Assembly (NCBI GenBank): GCA_028583405.1
Contig: CM053262.1
Coordinates: 22,488,485-22,552,484 of the forward strand
Source of the DNA: Pogonophryne albipinna
Lineage: Eukaryota; Chordata; Actinopteri; Perciformes; Artedidraconidae
Direction of reading: 5' to 3'
Length of the DNA: 64,000 nucleotides
This document shows positions 1 to 22,600 of the stretch, one piece after another (position 1 is the first letter of the stretch; each line of letters opens with the position of its first letter). The notes under the pieces are model-generated. The model saw only the letters and a list, made by a program, of their open reading frames with translations. It searched no databases and was not told where the DNA came from. The position numbers and the translations under genes are program-made.

Positions 1-767
1 CTCAGAGGGGCGTGGGGAGGGGCTCCTTATTTTCATCTGAAGTAACAGACAGAGAATCAGCACTTTGGAAACAGGACTGAAACAGAGGGGATTATGGGTA
101 ATGCTGCCATGATCTGTTTGGTGTTTGGAGCCAAACACTTCAGAGACAGGTTTTGTATATATCTGAGACCTGTGGGGGAAACTTCTGAAGCAATTGGAAA
201 CAGGACTCAGAGAGGCACGAGGAGAGCTGGAGCTTTGATGGCAAACACTGACGGTTTATTTGGAGCCTCGGCCGGAGAATTGAGAAGACAGGTGGTGTGT
301 CACGAGTTGACACAGCGGTTGCCAAACCAATTCTGAAGAACTCTTCTGTAGCTCGAGGTTTTAACTAGTTCGGAGTGTAATAATCAACATTCTTCATCAG
401 TGAGAGTAAACAATGATGGACCCTGAATCTAACTAGAACTCTCGTCCATAGAAAACAATGTGTGCCAGGGAACCTACGTCCCTGAACAGTAAACTACCTC
501 ATGGCGGCTTGTGCTCTGTCACAGACTGGCAACAACAATGCGCTCAAGCTGCCCCTCCTTAAGAGAGATGGCAGCAATACCCAAGGCCGTAGACATATGC
601 CGTAGGAAAGGAGACAGTGAGAAGAGAAAATTATGAACTGTGTCGAAGGTTGAATACCTAAGCAAATTAACGAGACCTGTAATATATTGATGAAAAACAG
701 CATAATAGGGGACTTTTAATCTCTCTTTTCTGGCTCTGAAAACACAATTTGTTATGTTTCCTACCAG
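1..767 (+). other. vill intron, left edge
   Basis: No exon is recognisable here. The stretch before the acceptor at 766-767 is taken as intron of vill. Several G-rich and AT-mixed segments look like old transposon remnants, but I could not find ends or target duplications. Confidence 0.4.
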
Positions 768-9674
<8,907 letters not shown>

Positions 9675-9981
9675 GAAAGAATACACATATTTTTAGCAGA
9701 TACATGTCTTTTTAAAACGAAATAAGGCCGCTGTTCGCAGACAGGCCTTAATCATATCACTTTAATGTTGTTTTTTAATACTTTCTTCCACCATCATCCC
9801 ATTAAAACGATTTAAAATGCTAGTTACCATGATTGTGATTTTACAAAATAACTTGTGCTTTAAATTAATTTTTAATTGTAATGCTTGTATTTATCTATAT
9901 TTTTCAATGTTTTAAGCTGATCTTACCATGATTAAGTTTTCTCAGGATGTTATTGCCATTTGCTGAATCGCTTACATTATG

Positions 9982-9987
9982 AATAAA
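9982..9987 (+). terminator. vill polyadenylation signal AATAAA
   Basis: AATAAA lies 308 bp after the vill stop codon, in an AT-rich 3' UTR. It faces the plcd1 signal on the other strand at 10022-10027. Confidence 0.75.
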
Positions 9988-10021
9988 AACACAAAAACCT
10001 TTAATGAGAAATTCTTCTGGT

Positions 10022-10027
10022 TTTATT
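10022..10027 (-). terminator. plcd1 copy A polyadenylation signal
   Basis: TTTATT on the plus strand is AATAAA on the minus strand, about 670 bp after the plcd1 stop. The two convergent genes therefore end within a few tens of bases of each other or overlap. Confidence 0.7.
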
Positions 10028-10696
10028 TGAGAGCTAGTGCAAAGGTATAATAACAGACAAGACAGGATTAATGTCAAATATAAACAGGTTTATGACATGA
10101 AACACTTGGTGATTAGCTTCAATTTGCAGATTTATGTATGACTTTCTTAATATTCAGAATAAAAAAAAGTCTAAAGGAAGTTTAAAAAACGAAAACACAG
10201 ACACACACAGCTCTAAATTAGCGTTTTAAAATCATACCGGTCCAGTTATTATCATCATTACGGCACAAAAACAGACAACATAAATCAATGTGAAGTCACT
10301 AAAACTGTTAGGTGCTTGTTGTGCTTTTAATACATCGTGTCATGATTCGTATGATCCTGAAGCGTCAACACATTTATAAACATTACAACACTATTCAGGA
10401 ATATCCAAAAGCTGGATTTTACTCCTGTAATTTATTGTACTTCTCCCCAATATGAAATATACAGTTTAAAGACTTTCCTTAAATAATTTACCACACTGCT
10501 CGTTCATTCATTCACTCTCTTGTTGCTTCAATCAAACACACTTCTCTTTGAACATTACAAAACAACAGGAAAGTGTTAGGCAGACAACGGTGAGTCAGCA
10601 TCCCATTAAATATTTGATCAGTGTTAAATTACGTATCTTTAAAACTGGACAAGGTCCTTTTAGAGTTTCCAGAAAACCACATGGAGTTTTTTTTTT
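10028..10696 (-). other. plcd1: plcd1 copy A 3' UTR
   Basis: AT-rich, without open frame or recognised repeat. It lies between the plcd1 stop (10697-10699) and the AATAAA on the minus strand. It is repeated with few changes at 30967-31631. Confidence 0.7.
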
Positions 10697-13600
10697 TTAC
10701 TGAGCGTCCACGAGCATGAGGTGCACAAAGAGTCCGGCGGAGCAGATGACGTCTCCTCTCTTGGTGAGCAGGGGGACGTGGCGATATCCTGGGACAAAAA
10801 GAGGAAGTGGGTTGAAGTCATTATTCAGACCGCTTAATATGGAACACAGAAAGTGGAATCATGTGATTTAAATAATGCTGTCAGCAACTCTTGTTCATGG
10901 AAAATCTGAGCTTTAGTGCTTATTCTGCTGATGTTCAGGTGTATATCAGTATGTAGTGTCTCTACTTAAAGAGTCCTCTCCTGCTGATGTTCAGGTGTAT
11001 ATCAGTATGTAGTGTCTCTACTTTAAAGAGTCCTCTCCTGCTGATGTTCAGGTGTATATCAGTATGTAGTGTCTCTACTTTAAAGAGTCCTCTCCTGCTG
11101 ATGTTCAGGTGTATATCAGTATGTAGTGTCTCTACTTTAAAGAGTCCTCTCCTGCTGATGTTCAGGTGTATATCAGTATGTAGTGTCTCTACTTTAAAGA
11201 GTCCTCTCCTGCTGATGTTCAGGTGTATATCAGTATGTAGTGTCTCTACTTTAAAGAGTCCTCTCCTGCTGATGTTCAGGTGTATATCAGTATGTAGTGT
11301 CTCTACTTTAAAGAGTCCTCTCCTGCTGATGTTCAGGTGTATATCAGTATGTAGTGTCTCTACTTTAAAGAGTCCTCTCCTGCTGATGTTCAGGTGTATA
11401 TCAGTATGTAGTGTTCTCTACTTTAAAGAGTCCTCTCCTGCTGATGTTCAGGTGTATATCAGTATGTAGTGTCTCTACTTTAAAGAGTCCTCTCCTGCTG
11501 ATGTTCAGGTGTATATCAGTATGTAGTGTTTCTACTTTAAAGAGTCCTCTCCTGCTGATGTTCAGGTGTATATCAGTATGTAGTGTCTCTACTTAAAGAG
11601 TCCTCTCCTGCTGATGTCAGGTGTATATCAGTATGTAGTGTCTCTACTTTAAAGAGTCCTCTCCTGCTGATGTTCAGGTGTATATCAGTATGTAGTGTCT
11701 CTACTTTAAAGAGTCCTCTCCTGCTGATGTTCAGGTGTATATCAGTATGTAGTGTCTCTACTTTAAAGAGTCCTCTCCTGCTGATGTTCAGGTGTATATC
11801 AGTATGTAGTGTCTCTACTTTAAAGAGTCCTCTCCTGCTGATGTTCAGGTGTATATCAGTATGTAGTGTCTCTACTTTAAAGAGTCCTCTCCTGCTGATG
11901 TTCAGGTGTATATCAGTATGTAGTGTCTCTACTTTAAAGAGTCCTCTCCTGCTGATGTTCAGGTGTATATCAGTATGTAGTGTCTCTACTTTAAAGAGTC
12001 CTCTCCTGCTGATGTTCAGGTGTATATCAGTATGTAGTGTCTCTACTTTAAAGAGTCCTCTCCTGCTGATGTTCAGGTGTATATCAGTATGTAGTGTCTC
12101 TACTTTAAAGAGTCCTCTCCTGCTGATGTTCAGGTGTATATCAGTATGTAGTGTCTCTACTTTAAAGAGTCCTCTCCTGCTGATGTTCAGGTGTATATCA
12201 GTATGTAGTGTCTCTACTTTAAAGAGTCCTCTCCTGCTGATGTTCAGGTGTATATCGGTATGTAGTGTCTCTACTTTAAAGAGTCCTCTCCTGCTGATGT
12301 TCAGGTGTATATCGGTATGTAGTGTCTCTACTTTAAAGAGTCCTCTCCTGCTGATGTTCAGGTGTATATATCGGTATGTAGTGTCTCTACTTTAAAGAGT
12401 CCTCTCCTGCTGATGTTCAGGTGTATATCGGTATGTAGTGTCTCTACTTTAAAGAGTCCTCTCCTGCTGATGTTCAGGTGTATATCAGTATGTAGTGTCT
12501 CTACTTTAAAGAGTCCTCTCCTGCTGATGTTCAGGTGTATATCAGTATGTAGTGTCTCTACTTTAAAGAGTCCTCTCCTGCTGATGTTCAGGTGTATATC
12601 AGTATGTAGTGTCTCTACTTTAAAGAGTCCTCTCCTGCTGATGTTCAGGTGTATATCAGTATGTAGTGTCTCTACTTTAAAGAGTCCTCTCCTGCTGATG
12701 TTCAGGTGTATATCAGTATGAAGTGTCTCTACTTTAAAGAGTCCTCTCCTGCTGATGTTCAGGTGTATATCAGTATGTAGTGTCTCTACTTTAAAGAGTC
12801 CTCTCCTGCTGATGTTCAGGTGTATATCAGTATGTAGTGTCTCTACTTTAAAGAGTCCTCTCCTGCTGATGTTCAGGTGTATATCAGTATGTAGTGTCTC
12901 TACTTTAAAGAGTCCTCTCCTGCTGATGTTCAGGTGTATATCAGTATGTAGTGTCTCTACTTTAAAGAGTCCTCTCCAGCTGATGTTCAGGTGTATATCA
13001 GTATGTAGTGTCTCTACTTTAAAGAGTCCTCTCCTGCTGATGTTCAGGTGTATATCAGTATGTAGTGTCTCTACTTTAAAGAGTCCTCTCCTGCTGATGT
13101 TCAGGTGTATATCAGTATGTAGTGTCTCTACTTTAAAGAGTCCTCTCCTGCTGATGTTCAGGTGTATATCAGTATGTAGTGTCTCTACTTTAAAGAGTCC
13201 TCTCCAGCTGATGTTCAGGTGTATATCAGTATGTAGTGTCTCTACTTTAAAGAGTCCTCTCCTGCTGATGTTCAGGTGTATATCAGTATGTAGTGTCTCT
13301 ACTTTAAAGAGTCCTCTCCTGCTGATGTTCAGGTGTATATCAGTATGTAGTGTCTCTACTTTAAAGAGTCCTCTCCTGCTGATGTTCAGGTGTATATCAG
13401 TATGTAGTGTCTCTACTTTAAAGAGTCCTCTCCTGCTGATGTTCAGGTGTATATCAGTATGTAGTGTCTCTACTTTAAAGAGTCCTCTCCTGCTGATGTT
13501 CAGGTGTATATCAGTATGTAGTGTCTCTACTTTAAAGAGTCCTCTCCTGCTGATGTTCAGGTGTATATCAGTCTGTAGTGTCTCTACTTTAAAGAGTCCT

Positions 13601-16600
13601 CTCCTGCTGATGTTCAGGTGTATATCAGTATGTAGTGTCTCGACTGTGACACGTCTCCATGCTTTAATGTTCAAAAAGCTCTTTATTCACAGTCATAGTC
13701 ACTATGTTCTGAATGTTGTACATTTAGCCTTTGCAGACCATTGACATGCACACAAACCTTTATAACACACTACAGGAAAGGGAAAAACCCCAAAAGCATA
13801 ATAGGGTCTCTTTAACACTGCACATTTCTTTGCTCCTTAGTCTGTTGTAACCTTAGTTTAATATCTAGCTGATATGTAGTTGAGTGCTGGAATCTCTTAC
13901 CGCTCTGTACGCTGCTGAGCGGTAGACAGTACTGCCCGATGAGGTCATTCTGGGATGTTGAGTCATAGTCCTCCACCACAAACCGCAGGAGGGCCAGCTC
14001 TGCCACGTGGATGTTGAACTGGAACTTCTCATTCCACATCGGGTTGAACCCTGCAGGCATGGAGTATTGTTAAGATGCTGCGATGTGTCTGCCGATATCT
14101 GTTGTTTGTTATGTCTGTTCGTTTTTATCTGTGTCTATGCTGCTCTGCAGACCCGTACAGTATAAGACAAGGTATCGGTCTGTGTTTCTAAATTGGGGTT
14201 TTCTATTTTGTTGTGTTTTAAATAGTGCTGTCAAAATTATCGCGTTAACGGCGGTAATTAATTTTTTTAATTAATTGCGTTAAAAATATTTAACGCATTT
14301 AACGCATGTGCAGAATGACCCGCCCCATACATCCCACCAGTGGCAGCGCCAGGGTATGGCTGGGGTAGGCTACACCCATACCAAGAAATGGCTTAGCCCC
14401 ACCATGAAAAATGATGTTAAAGTAAGCAAAATAAAGTCCGCCAACTCGCGCGGAGTAAATTGCACAGACAGCAGTTAGTAAGATTGATTTCAGAAGCCAC
14501 TTGTCTGGAAATACCGAAGACCAGAAACGGTTTTGAAAACTTTTGTCACGTAGTGATCGTCTTCTCAATAGAACATCTTTGATAATGTCTTCTGGACAAT
14601 CAGAATCAAGATAACGGCGTGGTGTTGTTGCAGGAAGTCCCGACGGAGAATACTTTTGCTGTAGTACAGGGGTGCACATAACTGGTACGCAGGTTATGTG
14701 CGTAATCTGAAATGCTACCAGCACTTGTGTTACAAAGCGCATTTGTGTACCGACGTACTTGTGAAGCTTTTCCAGAAGGCGGTTAGATCACCGGACGACA
14801 GAGTCGGTCTCCGTGTGCACAGACAGGGCTGCTGTTAACGTCGGTCTGTACAACGGAATTGTGCCAAAACTACGCCAACCGGCTGCGGAGGGAGACTCTT
14901 CCCCCCCCCCCCCCTTCACTGGAGAACTGCGCTAAAACAGCTGATCACAACGTTCACACTCTGTGGTCACGAAGTACTCCACTAGCCGCCGCCGCCGCCG
15001 CCCTCTGTCGACTTTCCTGAAGTACTCCCCGTTGATAGAACGGATGAAATAAGACCCCACGGTTTGATGATTGATAGGTGTGTGGGCTGTCTTTCATTTT
15101 GACACGCAGAAAAATGTTATAATAAACATACATACTGTATGTTAAATGGATATATCCGCCTTCTTTCATTTATCTTTCCATTCCCACAACAATATACATA
15201 AAGAAATGGCATATTTTGGACATAGTTCGAATGGTGATTAATCATGATTAATTAATTTTTAAGCTGTGATTAATCTGATTAAATTTTTTAATCGTTTGAC
15301 AGCCCTAGTTTTAAAATGTTTTGACATCATGTATGAGGAGGGTTTTATTGTCTCGTGCTTTTTAGTTTTGTCTAAATGTATGTATGAATATGTATTGATG
15401 CACAGCACTTTGGTCAACTCTGTTGTTTTTAAATGTGCTATCTAAATAAAGTTGGATTGGATTTATGATTATTTCCTGATGTGTGATTTTCTCACCGTTG
15501 TTATCGATGTAATGCGTCTCCTTGCTGGCGTTGTCTGCCGGGACGCCGTAGATCTCCACTCGGACCAGAGGGTCGACGATGGACTTGTGTTTGTCCTTGT
15601 CCTTGTTGACTTTAGGGAGCTGCTGAGCTGAGATCACCTTTATTATTTGGAAAGAAACCTATGCATTACAAAAGGAAATCACTTCCAGGTACCAGATATC
15701 TTTCTTTGAGGCTTAATATCTCGTACTGTTGGGAAAATACTGAATGTAAATAATAATAATAAATTATATTTCTATAGCGCTTTTCTTAAACCCAAAGACG
15801 CTTTACATTTGGGAGGGAGGGTAGACAAACAAAACAAAACCAAAAAGAAACTTCTCTTCCAACATGAGAGTAACATGATAACAAAGGTATCCCAACTGTA
15901 GCTGTGTACTTGACAGGATGTGTGATTACCTAGAAGAGCATCAGGACTGTTTGAGGCAGATGATAGCTATGTGATTAACATGATGATTCAGCCTCTATGG
16001 AGAGAGACATCAAGCATGCTCATTTCTGACGTGGAGCTAATCTGAAGTAAACATTGAATACTGCTTTCTATTCCTCCATCTTGTGACTGTGTAACTCCCT
16101 CTCTTGGATATCAGCATGTGAAGGACACTGCTCAGGAACTAGTTGATGCTCTGTATGTGATGACTCCTTCCATTCTGGAGAGGATCACAGATACATGGAT
16201 CCTGAGATTGGAGCTCAAGCTGGTGACGAGTGAGATTGTTCTAACACTTACCATCACATGGAAGGTCTTCCTCTTCAGCCAGGGCCCTGTGTTGGGATTA
16301 AACTGAGAGGAAAGGCTTCTCTGAAATTCTGGTTTCAGGATGTATCCGCTCAAACCGTTCTGCAGAAACCGACCCTGGTTTATGTGCATCTCCTTAGAGG
16401 GAGTCTGGAAGTTCAGCGCCACTGGAAACCAAACCAGAAAGACTCTTAATAACAATAACACTTAGTATACTAATAGCTAGACTTCTGGATATATTAATGG
16501 TAGCGTACCTATCTGGCAGCCGGCGTTCCACATAGGAACAGGGTTATAGTTTGAGGAGTCGGTTCTGGATCCGGCTGGGTAGATCCTGCTCAGTTTGTCA

Positions 16601-19600
16601 ATGTTGTGATGGATATAGGCAGTCCCTACGAGAAGACATTAAAACACAATACATTTTGATTTGATACTTTCCTTGTGATAAATCATAATCCACTCGCAGT
16701 GTTGTTAGCAGAGATGTTAAAGTACACACATCCTTTCCTCAAGTCGAAGTACAGATACTTGTGTTTAAAAATACTCTGGTAAAAGTAGAAGTACTGACTA
16801 AACTTCTTTACTCAAGTCAAAGTAAAGAGGCTTTGAAATGTACTTCAGTAAAAAGTACCCATAACTAGCAGCTGCTTTAAAGAGTACCTGACCTCCCTTT
16901 ATATTAATAGAACAATAATGTCATTGTTAGCTAATGAATGTTTCCATGCTGAACAACGGCAACATGACAACGTTTCCATTGGTCCCTCTTCTTTAGAGAA
17001 GACCAGGAAATGATGGATACACGGATCGTGTTCAAATCAATAGGCACGCAATGACTCTAAAGAATAATGATCACGCCACCAAACACACATTCAGACTAAA
17101 GGAACCAGCTGTTTGGAAAATGAGAGAAGTAGAAAGTACAAGTATTTGGGTTCAATATGTAAGAAGTAGAAAGTACAGGTATTTGGGTTCAACATGTAAG
17201 AAGTAGAAAGTACAGGTATTTGTGTTCAACATGTAAGAAGTAGAAAGTACAGGTATTTGGGTTCAACATGTAAGAAGTAGAAAGTACAGGTATTTGGGTT
17301 CAACATGTAAGAAGTAGAAAGTACAGGTATTTGGGTTCAACATGTAAGAAGTAGAAAGTACAGGTATTTGAGTTCAACATGTAAGAAGTAGAAAGTACAG
17401 GTATTTGTGTTCAACATGTAAGAAGTAGAAAGTACAGGTATTTGGGTTCAACATGTAAGAAGTAGAAAGTACAGGTATTTGGGTTCAACATGTAAGAAGT
17501 AGAAAGTACAGGTATTTGGGTTCAACATGTAAGAAGTAGAAAGTACAGGTATTTGAGTTCAACATGTAAGAAGTAGAAAGTACAGGTATTTGTGTTCAAC
17601 ATGTGAGAAGTAGAAAGTACAGGTATTTGGGTTCAAAGTGTAAGAAGTAGAAAGTACAGGTATTTGTGTTCAACATGTAAGAAGTAGAAAGTACAGGTAT
17701 TTGGGTTCAACATGTAAGAAGTAGAAAGTACAGGTATTTGTGTTCAATATGTAAGAAGTAGAAAGTACAGGTATTTGTGTTCAATATGTAAGAAGTAGAA
17801 AGTACAGGTATTTGTGTTCAATATGTAAGAAGTAGAAAGTACAGGTATTTGTGTTCAAAATGTGAGAAGTAGAAAGTACAGGTATTTGTGTTCAACATGT
17901 AAGAAGTAGAAAGTACAGGTATTTGTGTTCAACATGTAAGAAGTAGAAAGTACAGGTATTTGTGTTCAACATGTAAGAAGTAGAAAGTACAGGTATTTGT
18001 GTTCAACATGTAAGAAGTAGAAAGTACAGGTATTTGTGTTCAACATGTAAGAAGTAGAAAGTACAGGTATTTGTGTTCAACATGTAAGAAGTAGAAAGTA
18101 CAGGTATTTTGGTTCAAAGTGTAAGAAGTAGAAAGTACAGGTATTTTGGTTCAAAGTGTAAGAAGTAGAAAGTACAGGTATTTGTGTTCAACATGTGAGA
18201 AGTAGAAAGTACAGGTATTTGTGTTCAAAATGTAAGAAGTAGAAAGTACAGGTATTTGTGTTCAACATGTAAGAAGTAGAAAGTACAGGTATTTGTGTTC
18301 AACATGTAAGAAGTAGAAAGTACAGGTATTTGTGTTCAACATGTAAGAAGTAGAAAGTACAGGTATTTGTGTTCAAAATGTGAGAAGTAGAAAGTACAGG
18401 TATTTGTGTTCAACATGTAAGAAGTAGAAAGTACAGGTATTTGTGTTCAAAATGTGAGAAGTAGAAAGTACAGGTATTTGTGTTCAAAATGTAAGAAGTA
18501 GAAAGTACAGGTATTTGAGTTCAACATGTAAGAAGTAGAAAGTACAGGTATTTGTGTTCAAAATGTGAGAAGTAGAAAGTACAGGTATTTGTGTTCAACA
18601 TGTAAGAAGTAGAAAGTACAGGTATTTGTGTTCAAAATGTAAGAAGTAGAAAGTACAGGTATTTGTGTTCAACATGTAAGAAGTAGAAAGTACAGGTATT
18701 TGTGTTCAACATGTAAGAAGTAGAAAGTACAGGTATTTGTGTTCGAATGTGAGAAGTAGAAAGTACAGGTATTTGTGTTCAAAATGTAAGAAGTAGAAAG
18801 TACAGGTATTTGTGTTCAAAATGTAAGAAGTAGAAAGTACAGGTATTTGTGTTCAAAATGTGAGAAGTAGAAAGTACAGGTATTTGTGTTCAACATGTAA
18901 GAAGTAGAAAGTACAGGTATTTGTGTTCAACATGTAAGAAGTAGAAAGTACAGGTATTTGTGTTCAACATGTAAGAAGTAGAAAATACAGGTATTTGGGT
19001 TCAACATGTAAGAAGTAGAAAGTACAGGTATTTGAGTTCAACATGTAAGAAGTAGAAAGTACAGGTATTTGTGTTCAACATGTAAGAAGTAGAAAGTACA
19101 GGTATTTGTGTTCAAAATGTGAGAAGTAGAAAGTACAGGTATTTGTGTTCAACATGTAAGAAGTAGAAAGTACAGGTATTTGTGTTCAACATGTAAGAAG
19201 TAGAAAGTACAGGTATTTGTGTTCAACATGTAAGAAGTAGAAAATACAGGTATTTGGGTTCAACATGTAAGAAGTAGAAAGTACAGGTATTTGAGTTCAA
19301 CATGTAAGAAGTAGAAAGTACAGGTATTTGTGTTCAACATGTAAGAAGTAGAAAATACAGGTATTTGGGTTCAACATGTAAGAAGTAGAAAGTACAGGTA
19401 TTTGTGTTCAACATGTAAGAAGTAGAAAGTACAGGTATTTGTGTTCAACATGTAAGAAGTCAAAGTAAAAAGTCGTCAGAAAAGTAAGTAGTGTAGTAAA
19501 GTACTGATACCAGAAAGATGTACTTAAGTACAGTAACGAAGTATTTGTACTCCACTACTTCCCACCTCTGGTTGTTAGTGGGATGTTTACCTGAGTTCAC

Positions 19601-22600
19601 GGCCAGGTTGAAGGCTTTGCTCTCCTTGAAGGACGACATCTCGTAGAAGACCTGGGAGTCCTTGGCGTGTTCGAAGCTGCTGAAGTGGACGCTCTTACAG
19701 TAGACCACGATGTCTGACAGCGCTTTGGCTAGTTTGATTTTGGATTTCTATAAAGAGACAGAAAAGTGGCTCAGTTTAGTTGAAGAAAATACATATATCT
19801 GAACATACATTTGATCTGTGTGTGTACTTATTTAAATAGGAATGCTCTTGTCGTGGCCCAAATTAGAAATTGTACACAAAGAATATACTAAGAATAAGCT
19901 ACATATATTCATTTTTTAATGTACTTCAAGTTAGTAAAAAACATTTCTCTCACCTTTGATTTAGATTTATGTCCGTTCTCTTTACAGTCTGCAGCCTCGT
20001 CCTCCTCAGACACGGTGCCTTCTTCTATGGTGATGTTGTTGTTGTTGAGCGCAGCATCCAGTTTGTTTAATCGTTTTCCCTTAATGAGGAACTTGCCCTT
20101 CAGCCCCTGCACAGAAAACAGGTTTCACTTTTAAAATACTGGGAAGCTGTGTCTTATTTTCCAGGGAAACATGTGTTATTGATTGCTTCTGATCAAGCAC
20201 CCTAGGCAGGAAATGACGGAGTGAAAAATGTTTTGAAATCCGTAATTATAGCATATTTTGAGGTCACATGGCAATCATCCCATGGGTGCAAGAAATACAC
20301 ATGGCTTGGGAATGTAAATTCATACTTTCACGCCTCTCTTTCATTCTTTTCTAGTACTAAATACTTTTCAGTACGTCTGGGAGTCATGCTGATTATCAGA
20401 GCTGTATGAAGCGGAAGGCAATTAGCATAGAACAATAAACCTTGTTAGTAGCAGAAAACGACCAAAATGATTCTAATGCTTGCCCCTGGTCACATACAAA
20501 CACACTCCACTTTGCCACCGGCTTCTCTTATCAAACAAAGTGTTCTCTCACACACTGCAAAGTCTCAAATCTTGTGACAATCTGTTGGTTAATAAACAGC
20601 TAATCTCTGAGCCCAGGCGAGATAATAAAGTGTAAAACTCTAGATCGTGTGTATCAACACTTGTCGGAGGAGCAGAGGCTTTGATTTGCTTTCATGTGGC
20701 GCTCACATCATTCCCAGACAAATCTAACAATCACGTTAAGTAAACAGGACAGTGAGGTGGATCATGAACTTAAGAGAAAGGATTTGTAGGTGCCGCCTTC
20801 CTTCGGTGTTTGTTTAGGGGCTGTGAATAGAGATCAGAGTAGCTAACACACCTCAGGTGAGGGGAAGTCGGAGGGCATGGTGTTTCCCACAGGCTTCGTG
20901 AGCAGAGCCTCTCCCAGGATGGAGATCAGGTGATGGGCCATGAGCTTCTGCTGGTCCACGCTGCAGTGGTTCTCCAGGGACAGGATCACCGGGTAGTCAG
21001 AGGTCTGGAGGAACAAAAGAAACAATCATTCAGTGATGCATCCAACTTTAAAGAGGCCCTATAATGCTTTGTGGAGTTTTCCCTTTCCTGCGTTGTGATT
21101 GTTGTGCATGTAATTGGTCTGCAAAGGCTAACATCCAAAGTTCCCTGCAGAGGGAGTTTCTCTCGCCTCGATTGGACTCCTTTGTTTACTTTCTGAATAT
21201 TGTGACATCGCTATGTAACACACGCTTCGATTGGCTAGTGCTCCAACACATTGTACTAATTACTAATGCAGTATGAACTTGAAAATGTGCAGAATATGTC
21301 CCCTTTAAATGCCTGGCTATTGAATGCAACACATACTTTGAAGGCGTAGGCGTTGATGGCTTTGATGACGTCTCTGAAGAGCACTTTGGATGTGAGTGTG
21401 TATCCGTGGTAAATGACCGGCTCTCCGTTAGCCCCGTCCCAACAGTCCAGCTCCACACAGCGGCAGCTCTTCATCAGCGCTCTGCAGGAGAAGAAAACCT
21501 TCATAAAAACCTGCATTTTCTGTACAAATAAACCAAGATGTTTCCATCTGTTATGTTAAAGTTACTTTATGTAGGCTTCTGTGCTGCTGGGCCCTTTGAG
21601 TTGGTCTTCCATCAGGTATGTGTTGTGTGACGATGAGATGTAGTAGTGGTTGAGGGGCTGATGCATGTCCTGATACACCTGTTTGTGTGCCGGGTTGAAG
21701 ATGGAGCCCTCCTCCCTGTGAAGGTACATCAGGAAGCCATCTTTGGACATGCGTTCGTTCTGCTTCGCTGGTGGACGAAAGTCAGAAAGAACTATGAATA
21801 TGTGGACATTTATCGCTCATAATGTTTAAAACCCCTTAAGTCTTCCTACCTGTTCCATCCACTTCGTATTTCTCTATCAGCTTGAGAGCGTCCTCCATGG
21901 AAACCTTCTCCCTCTGCTCGGTCAGCAGGAAGTTCAGCAGGTCTTTGCTGCTCATCTGACCCTCGGTTTGAGCATAATTCCCGTAGATCACGCCGACCTC
22001 CTCTCGGTCCGTCAGCAGGTTGTAGAAGTGCTTGATCTCCTCGCCCTCCAAGGTGCCTGAGTTGGACGTGTCGCATTTCTGTAAGACACGATGAGACAAT
22101 CAATCAACCAGACAATGGATATGGATAATACATTGATCTGCAGGATGCAATGGCTCACCTTGAAAATCTCTGCAGCGTACGTGTCGTCCACTTCCACGTT
22201 GACCTGCCTCAGGAAGTGCTTCAGCTCCTTCAGCGTCATCTTGTTGTCTGCGTTCTTGTCTGCTTTCCGCATGCAGTTGATGATCCAACTGTCATTAAGA
22301 TGTAAGGATTATACTGGAACTGATTAAAAACTCCACAAATAAAAAAAACCTGGAGGAACATGTATGCAAATGTCCCAAAGAAAGACTTAGTCGAGGATAC
22401 TGCTCACTCTTCTGCTGGTGGCTCAGGTTGCGCATGTTGTGGATGATCTTGTCCAGGCCGCTGACCCACTGCTTCGCCTCCGTCCCATTGGCTGCCATCA
22501 GGTCCAGGTTTTTCTTGCTGCCCTTGAAGATGATGGAGAAGCACATTTCCTCCACACTGGGGTCGGTGTGTTTGTTGAGACCTTCAGATTGACGGCCTTT

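Noticed and set aside
11583..13744. Open frames of up to 438 codons over the 57-bp array as genes
   Set aside because: The frame stays open only because the unit is 57 bp. Both strands are open, units are near identical, there is no homology, and single-base indels in the array break the frames.
10925..19460. The 57-bp and 37-bp arrays as CRISPR-like repeats
   Set aside because: Units follow each other without unique spacers, there are no cas genes, and the genome is vertebrate.
22401..22404. GTGAGC (minus strand, near 22407) as donor of the third coding exon of plcd1
   Set aside because: Using it leaves one base to join with one base of the next exon and breaks the frame. The GTATCC donor a few bases on restores [18 protein letters not shown], as in the family.
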